This document shows positions 1 to 4,838 of a stretch of 9,753 nt of DNA, one piece after another (position 1 is the stretch's first letter; every line of letters begins with the position of its first letter). Below the pieces are notes generated by a model. That model was not told the DNA's origin. It did not search any database and worked only from the letters and a program-made list of their open reading frames with translations. Source of the stretch: CAZTVF01 sp964616985 (GTDB lineage Bacteria; Planctomycetota; Phycisphaerae; SM23-33). The stretch spans positions 1 to 9,753 of the forward strand of contig CAZTVF010000161.1 in assembly GCA_964616985.1 (NCBI GenBank), written 5' to 3'. Both the position numbers and the translations under genes were made by a program.

Positions 1-77
1 GCCTGCGGCCCGACCTCTCCCTGAAGGGAGAGGAGTCACCCTCACCCGGGCCTTGCGGTCCGATCTCTGGAGAGGGG
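1..77. repeat. Palindromic intergenic repeat, two tandem degenerate copies
   Basis: Two similar units lie head to tail downstream of the GGDEF gene. The first contains an 8-bp perfect stem, CCTCTCCC (14-21) with AGGAG-side partner GGGAGAGG (26-33), around the loop TGAA. The second (about 51-77) repeats the flanking pattern CCTTGCGGTCCGATCTCT and then goes directly to GGAGAGGGG, as if the loop region had been deleted, leaving the small palindrome CTCTGGAGAG (65-74). The first hairpin could act as a transcript end for the leftward operon, but no T tract follows it on either strand. It resembles the short palindromic repeats scattered between genes in many bacterial genomes. The left edge is cut by the window. 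Confidence 0.6.
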
Positions 78-78
78 T

Positions 79-1305
79 TCAACCGGGGCCGACGATGTGG
101 ATCATGTTCTTGCCGGCGTGTTTGCCGGCGAGCAGGGCGGCGTCGGCGGCGCGGAGGAGTTCCTCGCAGGTCGAGCCGTCGGGGCCGAAGGTGGCCAGGC
201 CGCCGGAGATGGTCAATGTGCCGGTGGCGTCGGGGCCCAGGGCGGGGAACTGGTGGCTGGAGACGGCCTTGCGGAAGCGGTCGGCCAGGACGAACGCGCT
301 GTCGGGCGGCTGGCTGCCGACCTCGCGGGGGCCCTGGGCGTCCCAGAAAAGGATGGCGAACTCGTCGCCGCCGATCCGCGCGACGATGTCCTTGCCGCGG
401 GTCGTCCGCTTCATCAGCGCGGCGATCTCCTTGAGCACCTCGTCGCCGGCGGCGTGGCCGTAGCGGTCGTTGTACGTCTTGAAGTTATCGATGTCGTACA
501 TGAGCATCGTGATTCGGGCGGCCTTGTCCTTCGAGCGGCCCAGGATCTGGTCGGTGAGACGGTAGAAATATCGGCGGTTGTACGCCCCGGTCAGCGGGTC
601 GGTGGTGGCCAGGCGGTGCAGGGCCTCGGTGCGGCGGGCCGCGTCGGCCAGGGCGGGCAACAGCTGCTGCAGCGCGGCGAGTTTGTCCCTGACGGCCGGC
701 GAGTCGCCGGCGCTCGTGGGGGCGATCAGCTTCCGCGGCGGGTCGGACGTGCCGACCAGCAGCACGGCCGCCTGCGGGTCGTTGGCGTCGGGGTCAACCC
801 ATGAGGCGGCGGCGCCGGTCCATCCGGCGGCTAGCTGGGCCACCTTCGCCTCCAGTGTCTGCGTGCTGACGGCGGCGGTGATGAGTTCGCTGGTCTCTTG
901 CGCCGAGAGGCCTTGCGGCGTCGCGGGGGCGGCCGGCGGCGGGGCCGGGGCCTGGGCCGGCGGCGGCGGAGCCACCAGGGCCTGCCACTGGTTGCGGCTG
1001 GGGGGATAGATCAGGTAGTCGTCGATCACCTTGCCCGTCAGCGGGATCATCTCCGGCTCGGTGGCCGGGGCGCACAAGGCGACGACGCGGGCGGATTTCT
1101 GCAGGCGGCGGACGGCGCGGCACAGGCCGTCGAGCTGCGCACGCGGCGCGGTGAGCACCACGTTCGACCACGGCCGCCGCCCCAGTTCCAGCAGGGCTTC
1201 GTAGGGATCGGCGCAGCTGGCGAAGGCGCCGTCGGGCGACTGGGCTTTCAGTTCGCGCGTGACGTTGCCGTCGGCAAGGACCAGCGTGTCCAGCGATGCG
1301 GTCAA
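79..1305 (-). CDS. Diguanylate cyclase (GGDEF) with degenerate receiver-like N-terminus
   Basis: A 408-residue protein predicted to join two GTP into the second messenger c-di-GMP in the cytoplasm. Residues 1-110 alternate strands and helices like a receiver domain but lack its acidic pocket. Residues 112-130 are an Ala/Pro linker, and residues 135-225 look like a small degraded GAF-type sensor (weak). The GGDEF domain spans about 230-405: DPLTGAYNRR at 236-245, metal-binding D271 in YDIDNFK, the GGDEF signature itself at 312-316, and an RxxD inhibitory site (R303-D306) exactly five residues before it. It should therefore be active and subject to product inhibition. The start is TTG at 1303-1305, overlapping the upstream stop as TTGA, with a GGAG Shine-Dalgarno 8 nt upstream inside the preceding gene, so translation is probably coupled. 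The signal sensed is unknown. Confidence 0.93.
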   Translation of the reverse strand: MTASLDTLVLADGNVTRELKAQSPDGAFASCADPYEALLELGRRPWSNVVLTAPRAQLDGLCRAVRRLQKSARVVALCAPATEPEMIPLTGKVIDDYLIYPPSRNQWQALVAPPPPAQAPAPPPAAPATPQGLSAQETSELITAAVSTQTLEAKVAQLAAGWTGAAASWVDPDANDPQAAVLLVGTSDPPRKLIAPTSAGDSPAVRDKLAALQQLLPALADAARRTEALHRLATTDPLTGAYNRRYFYRLTDQILGRSKDKAARITMLMYDIDNFKTYNDRYGHAAGDEVLKEIAALMKRTTRGKDIVARIGGDEFAILFWDAQGPREVGSQPPDSAFVLADRFRKAVSSHQFPALGPDATGTLTISGGLATFGPDGSTCEELLRAADAALLAGKHAGKNMIHIVGPG

Positions 1306-1985
1306 GCTTCGTTCTCCAGCAGTGCGGCCAGCTCTTCGGGCGTCAGTAGCGTACGGTTCTCATCGGCCTCGGCCGCGGGGGCCGCCGCCGGCGCGGGTTC
1401 AGCGACGGGTGCCGCTGCCACCGGGGGCGGGGGCGGCGCGTCGGCCGGCCTGTAGTCCAGTTCCTGGGCGATCTCCTCGGCGGAGACCTTCGCGGGCACC
1501 AGCTCGGCCGGTGCGGCTGGGTCTTCGGCGTCGTCTTCGCCTGTGTCTTCGTCCAAGGCCCCGTCCTGCTCGGCGTCGAGCCGTTCATCCTGCATCGCCG
1601 ACAGGTCATCGGACGGAGGGGCAGCGACGAGGGGAGCGGCGCCGATCAGTTTCTTCAAGGTAGCGGCTACGTCGGCCCGGCTGGTGAGGCGGACGCCGCT
1701 GAGATCCTCGCTATTCATGCCCGGCGGCAGGCCGCCCACGGCGAGAATCTCGACCTGGCTTTCGCGGGCGATAGTCAGCAGCCGCAGGTGCCGCGGGCCC
1801 AGCAATCGCAGGTCCACCACCAAGGCCGCCGCCGGCGCGGCGATCAGCTCGGCCGCCGCCTCGTAGGCGGTAGTCACCCGAACGACCTCGATGCCCTCGT
1901 CGCGAAGATCGGCAGCCTCTTGCGACGCACCGGCAGCGTCGGGCGAAAGAACGACAACGCGCGTCGACAAATCCAGTTCGCTCAT
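1302..1985 (-). CDS. Receiver-like protein with acidic, Pro/Ala-rich tail
   Basis: A 227-residue protein of unknown function. Residues 8-117 follow a receiver-domain pattern: a first strand RVVVLSP, then a third strand AALVVDLRLL in which D58 sits where the phospho-acceptor aspartate would be. The paired acidic residues after strand 1, the conserved Ser/Thr and the Lys are not evident, so it may be a pseudo-receiver. Residues 120-208 are low-complexity: first acidic (about 125-155), then Pro/Ala repeats. The last 16 residues (212-227) form a probable helix, TLLTPEELAALLENEA. The ATG at 1983-1985 has a GGAGGAAGG ribosome site and a close promoter. It is the first gene of a two-gene unit with the diguanylate cyclase, so it probably regulates that enzyme or its localisation (inference). 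Confidence 0.8.
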   Translation of the reverse strand: MSELDLSTRVVVLSPDAAGASQEAADLRDEGIEVVRVTTAYEAAAELIAAPAAALVVDLRLLGPRHLRLLTIARESQVEILAVGGLPPGMNSEDLSGVRLTSRADVAATLKKLIGAAPLVAAPPSDDLSAMQDERLDAEQDGALDEDTGEDDAEDPAAPAELVPAKVSAEEIAQELDYRPADAPPPPPVAAAPVAEPAPAAAPAAEADENRTLLTPEELAALLENEA

Positions 1986-2015
1986 GAGATGACCCTTCCT
2001 CCGGACATGGCGTGG

Positions 2016-2044
2016 ATTCTAACCCGGGATTGCGTTTTCGACAA
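2016..2044 (-). promoter_or_regulatory. Sigma70-like promoter of the receiver-GGDEF operon
   Basis: Read on the minus strand, TTGTCG (2039-2044) and TAGAAT (2016-2021) are separated by 17 bp, matching the sigma70 pattern in 4/6 and 5/6 positions. Transcription would begin near 2009, giving a leader of about 24 nt that contains the GGAGGAAGG ribosome site in front of the ATG at 1985. Confidence 0.6.
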
Positions 2045-2061
2045 GGAACAAAGGAACGCGG

Positions 2062-2113
2062 GCTCCGTGAGCGACCGTTTTTCCTGGCACAGGAAAAACG
2101 GCGCTCACAGAGC
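2062..2113. repeat. Long hairpin in the divergent intergenic region
   Basis: The arms 2067-2085 and 2091-2108 pair over 18 bp (GTGAGCG, one unpaired A at 2074, CCGTTTTTCCT) around the 5-nt loop GGCAC. After one C/A mismatch the pairing resumes for 4 more bp (GCTC 2062-2065 with GAGC 2110-2113). It sits behind both divergent promoters and has no T tract outside the stem, so it does not look like a standard terminator. A small palindromic repeat, a site for a DNA-binding protein, or the end of an unseen transcript are all possible. Confidence 0.7.
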
Positions 2114-2117
2114 GGGA

Positions 2118-2216
2118 GAAAGTAGTGAGTAGAAAGGAGAAACGCGGCTGACGCCAAGGCAACGGCCATGGTCAAAGCCGTTGCCTTGGCTCTCCCGCGG
2201 TCTACTCTCTACTTTC
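2118..2216. repeat. Nested inverted repeat with perfect 14-bp core hairpin
   Basis: The core is GCCAAGGCAACGGC (2153-2166) and its exact complement (2177-2190) around a 10-nt loop. Outside it, a purine-rich arm GAAAGTAGTGAGTAGA (2118-2133) pairs with 2201-2216 at 15 of 16 positions. The about 99-bp palindromic unit carries no coding signal and looks like a small MITE/REP-type element between the divergent genes. Confidence 0.65.
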
Positions 2217-2374
2217 TGAACGATGCAAGAAGATGACCATCTGTGCCTTACATCCCGCCGGAAAAGAATGTCGCTCACTCTTCGCCCGCTCCATTGCGGA
2301 CCTATCCGCCGGCCTCTTCAATCCCGAAATCCGAATCCACAATCCGCAATTGGGTTGCCGGAGGCGTATTAAGG
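2217..2374. other. Intergenic stretch without a recognisable gene
   Basis: I see no convincing coding region here on either strand. The stretch has lower GC than the neighbouring genes. It includes about four degenerate 7-nt units of the AAATCCG type (2319-2350) and leads into the rightward promoter at 2375-2402. Confidence 0.5.
2319..2350. repeat. Short degenerate tandem repeat (AATCCGn units)
   Basis: The run can be divided as AATCCCG, AAATCCG, AATCCAC, AATCCGC, AATT. The units are imperfect and the array is short. It lies about 25 bp upstream of the -35 box of the PSP1-gene promoter. No function can be read from it. Confidence 0.4.
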
Positions 2375-2402
2375 TTGGCGTTGTGGCGACTTCGGTTATA
2401 AT
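2375..2402 (+). promoter_or_regulatory. Sigma70-like promoter of the PSP1-domain gene
   Basis: TTGGCG (2375-2380) and a perfect TATAAT (2397-2402) are spaced by 16 bp. The expected transcription start is near 2409, about 167 nt before the ATG at 2576, so the transcript has an unusually long leader. An upstream in-frame TTG at 2402 lies within the -10 box and cannot be a start on this transcript. Confidence 0.65.
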
Positions 2403-2408
2403 TGACGC

Positions 2409-2575
2409 GGCGTTCCTGCTGCTGCTACGTATGCGGGTGCGGGGCGCCCAGGTTCGACGGCGGGGGCCGGTCGACCAACGCTATTCACTGGCGTGCAAAA
2501 CCCCGGTTACGGGCCGGGGGATGGAACCAGGCTTCAACCCGCGGGCCGCCGCGGCTGATCTGTTCGGAGTACAAC
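2409..2575 (+). promoter_or_regulatory. GC-rich, hairpin-dense 5' leader of the PSP1 gene
   Basis: Several local stems follow one another: 2451-2461 with 2466-2476 (GGT, CGAC and GGC paired to GCC and GTCGACC, with single bulges), ACGC 2478-2481 with GCGT 2491-2494, CCCCGG 2501-2506 with CCGGGG 2514-2519, and two CCGCGG boxes just before the ribosome site GGAG (2566-2569), which is 6 nt before the ATG. I could not match it to tmRNA, SRP RNA, RNase P RNA or a common riboswitch. It may be a regulatory leader, an unrecognised small RNA, or simply GC-rich sequence that folds. Confidence 0.35.
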
Positions 2576-4411
2576 ATGTCGGACCCGATCGTGCCGGCCC
2601 CCCAAGGCGAAGGCGATGGTGGCCTTGCGCCGCCTCCCCAGGCCCCCGTGCCCAATATTCCCCAGCCCCAGGCCGCCGCGGCCACACCCGCCATCGAAGC
2701 CCCCGCGCGCCCGCCCCTGGGCGAGCATGACGACATGCCGGCCCCCAAGTTTGACGAAGGGCCCATGGTGGCCGCCGGCGAGGTGGCGCCGAACCTGGCC
2801 GGGCCCACGGTCATCATCCGCCACGGGCTGATGCGCCAGATCGGGCAGTTCCGCCACGACCTGACGCGGATCCCGCCGCCGGGCACGAAGGTCGTCATCC
2901 GCACCGAGCGCGGCGTGGAGATCGGCGACGTCGTCTCGGGCATCAGCAAGGAGCCCTGCCAGCGATGCATCACGCAAAAGTCGCTGGCTGAGTTCATCGC
3001 CAACAACGGCCCCGAGTACCCCTTCCGCCGCGACGGCGTGGTGCTGCGCGTGGCCAACCCGCAGGACCTCATCGACCAGCGGCACCTGGAGACCTCGGCC
3101 CGCGAGGAGGCTACCTACTGCCGCCAGCAGATGATCGAGCTCAACCTCGACATGCGGCTGGTGACCGTCGAGCACCTCCTGGGCGGCGAGCGGATCATCT
3201 TCTTCTTCACGGCCGAGACGCGCGTCGACTTCCGCGAACTGGTCCGCCGCCTGGCCGCCCAGTTCCGCACGCGGATCGAGATGCGCCAGGTGGGCGCCCG
3301 CGACGAGGCCCGGATCATCGCCGACTACGAGCGCTGCGGGCAGCGGTGCTGCTGCCAGGAATACCTCAAGGACCTTCGCCCGGTCTCGATGCGGATGGCC
3401 AAGACGCAGAAGGCCACGCTGGACCCCTCGAAGATCTCCGGCCGCTGCGGCAGGCTCATGTGCTGCCTGCGGTACGAGGACGTGTGCTATGAAGAACTCC
3501 GCAAGAAGCTGCCGCGCAAGAACACGTGGGTGAAGACAGAGAAGATCATCGGCAAGGTGGTCGATACGCAGATCATTACGCAGCTGGTGCGGCTGGCGCT
3601 GATGGACAACACGCAGGTGGTGGTCACGAACGAGGAGATCCTCGAGCGCGACGTGCCGGCCCCGCCGATTCCGCCGCCGCCCCCGCCTCAGCCCGAGCGG
3701 CATCACCGCGTTCGCGGCGAAGGCCAGCCGCTGCGCGACACGATCAACCCGCCGGCAGCGCCCGTGGCGACCCCGGCGGCCGATGCGGCGCAGGCGGCGC
3801 CCCAGGCCTCGCAGAACGCCCCCGCGGGAGAGCCCGCGGCGAATGAAGCGGCCCCGGCCCCCCTCGACGGCGAGATGGCTCCGCAGGGCGAGATGGATTC
3901 GGACGAGTCAACGCAGGATGCGCCCGGCGGCGCCGAAGAGGGTGCGCCGCGGCAGCAGGATGCCCGCCAGGGACAAGGCGGCGGACGCCCCGGAGAAATG
4001 CGTCAAGGCCCCGGCGGCGAAGGACGCTCCGGACGCCGGCGCCGCGGTCGTCGTCGCGGCCGCGGAGGCCAGGGCGGCCAAGGTCAGGGCGGCCCGCAAG
4101 GCGGCAGCGGACAAGGCGCGCCGGGCGGCCAGGCTTCGGCCCCCTCGGATGGCCCAGAGCGTGCGCAGTTCTCGCCGTCAGACGGCGGGGCGGGCGGAGA
4201 CTCTGCCTCCGACGGTGGTGACGCCGGCGAGGGCCCGCGGATGCAAGGCCAGGGCGGCCAGGGTGGACAAGGTGGCGGCCCCGGCGGCGAAGGCCGCCGT
4301 CGTCGTCGCCGCCGTCGCGGCCGCGGAGGCGGTGGCGGCGGACAAGGCGGTGGCGGACAAGGCGGCAACCCCGGTGGCGGCGCCCCGCCTCCTCCGCCCA
4401 GTGCGAGCTAA
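2576..4411 (+). CDS. PSP1-domain (RicT/YaaT-like) protein with RG-rich tail
   Basis: A 611-residue cytoplasmic protein. Residues 1-75 are a Pro/Ala-rich, probably disordered leader. Residues 77-360 are the PSP1 core, with the diagnostic segment CGQRCCCQEYL (C254, C258-C260), SMRMAKTQKATLDPSKISG (271-289), and CGRLMCCLRYEDVCY (C291, C296, C297, C304). In Bacillus the homologue RicT belongs to the Y-complex, which carries Fe-S clusters and influences RNase Y-dependent mRNA maturation, so cluster binding by these cysteines is likely. Residues 361-460 are a Pro/Ala linker. Residues 465-602 are Gly/Gln/Arg-rich with two basic blocks, R485-R497 and R574-R583, including eight consecutive arginines, resembling RGG-type RNA-binding tails. 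The ATG at 2576 is chosen because GGAG lies 6 nt upstream and the conserved core begins well after it. It faces the transglutaminase gene convergently. Confidence 0.9.
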   Translation: MSDPIVPAPQGEGDGGLAPPPQAPVPNIPQPQAAAATPAIEAPARPPLGEHDDMPAPKFDEGPMVAAGEVAPNLAGPTVIIRHGLMRQIGQFRHDLTRIPPPGTKVVIRTERGVEIGDVVSGISKEPCQRCITQKSLAEFIANNGPEYPFRRDGVVLRVANPQDLIDQRHLETSAREEATYCRQQMIELNLDMRLVTVEHLLGGERIIFFFTAETRVDFRELVRRLAAQFRTRIEMRQVGARDEARIIADYERCGQRCCCQEYLKDLRPVSMRMAKTQKATLDPSKISGRCGRLMCCLRYEDVCYEELRKKLPRKNTWVKTEKIIGKVVDTQIITQLVRLALMDNTQVVVTNEEILERDVPAPPIPPPPPPQPERHHRVRGEGQPLRDTINPPAAPVATPAADAAQAAPQASQNAPAGEPAANEAAPAPLDGEMAPQGEMDSDESTQDAPGGAEEGAPRQQDARQGQGGGRPGEMRQGPGGEGRSGRRRRGRRRGRGGQGGQGQGGPQGGSGQGAPGGQASAPSDGPERAQFSPSDGGAGGDSASDGGDAGEGPRMQGQGGQGGQGGGPGGEGRRRRRRRRGRGGGGGGQGGGGQGGNPGGGAPPPPPSAS

Positions 4412-4414
4412 CCG

Positions 4415-4838
4415 AAGGTCAGATGACCAAGGCCCAATGAACAAGCTTGGGATGAGGCAATTCGGTGCCACCCCCAAACTTGTTTGGGGGTGAGAACACC
4501 CACCGAGTCCGGCGCGGCGGACACCGCGGCATGGCCATTTCGGTGACCGGCCAAGTCGGTGGCAACGTCAAGGCATGCGCCATGCGTTGCTCTCGATGTG
4601 GGTCGATCTGCTGAGATGGGAGCGCGGACCGAGGGCCGGCTGCAGAACGGCGTCAGTTTTCGCAAGAGATGTAGGCCGGACGGGCTACGTGGATGGTTCA
4701 GGTGCATGGGGCACTGAAGTGACCATGCCGGGAGGGCGCGCATGGGGTCGGTGCCGCCATCGCACCCCCAAACGAGTTTGGGGGTGGCACCGAACTGTCT
4801 AGATTCAGGCGTTCGTTGGTCCTTGGTCATTTGACCTT
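4415..4838. mobile_element. MITE-like element with two nested inverted-repeat pairs
   Basis: The outer arms 4415-4440 and 4813-4838 are inverted copies matching at 23 of 26 positions (consensus AAGGTCARATGACCAAGG at the outer end). The inner arms 4461-4492 and 4763-4794 match at 31 of 32. Each inner arm is itself a palindrome, CACCCCCAAAC followed by GTTTGGGGGTG. The arms are separated by 20 and 18 nt, so the layout is symmetrical. The 270-bp core (4493-4762) shows no convincing gene on either strand. No transposase and no clear target-site duplication are visible, so a non-autonomous element or two paired repeats are both possible. It starts 4 bp after the PSP1 stop and covers the 3' end of the convergent transglutaminase gene, where its hairpins could block read-through from both sides. 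Confidence 0.65.

Noticed and set aside
2470..2540. c-di-GMP riboswitch in the PSP1 leader, tempting because of the nearby cyclase
   Set aside because: The conserved GEMM-I core sequences are not present; only a short GCAAAACC resemblance was seen.
2440..2560. tmRNA-like 5' end (GGTTCGACGG) in the PSP1 leader
   Set aside because: No tag reading frame, no matching acceptor end or CCA, and the space before the PSP1 start is too short for a one-piece tmRNA.
2402..2575. N-terminal extension of the PSP1 protein from a TTG at 2402, with a Cys-rich start
   Set aside because: The TTG lies within the TATAAT box, the translation has no resemblance to the family, and ATG 2576 has a properly spaced GGAG.
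2534..3706. 390-codon minus-strand open frame opposite the PSP1 gene
   Set aside because: Antisense shadow of a high-GC gene; His/Leu/Asp-rich composition and no recognisable motif, whereas the plus strand has clear PSP1 signatures.
3960..4400. Gly/Arg-rich codon runs as a DNA tandem repeat or CRISPR-like array
   Set aside because: The units are irregular and explained by the low-complexity protein tail; there are no regular repeats with unique spacers.
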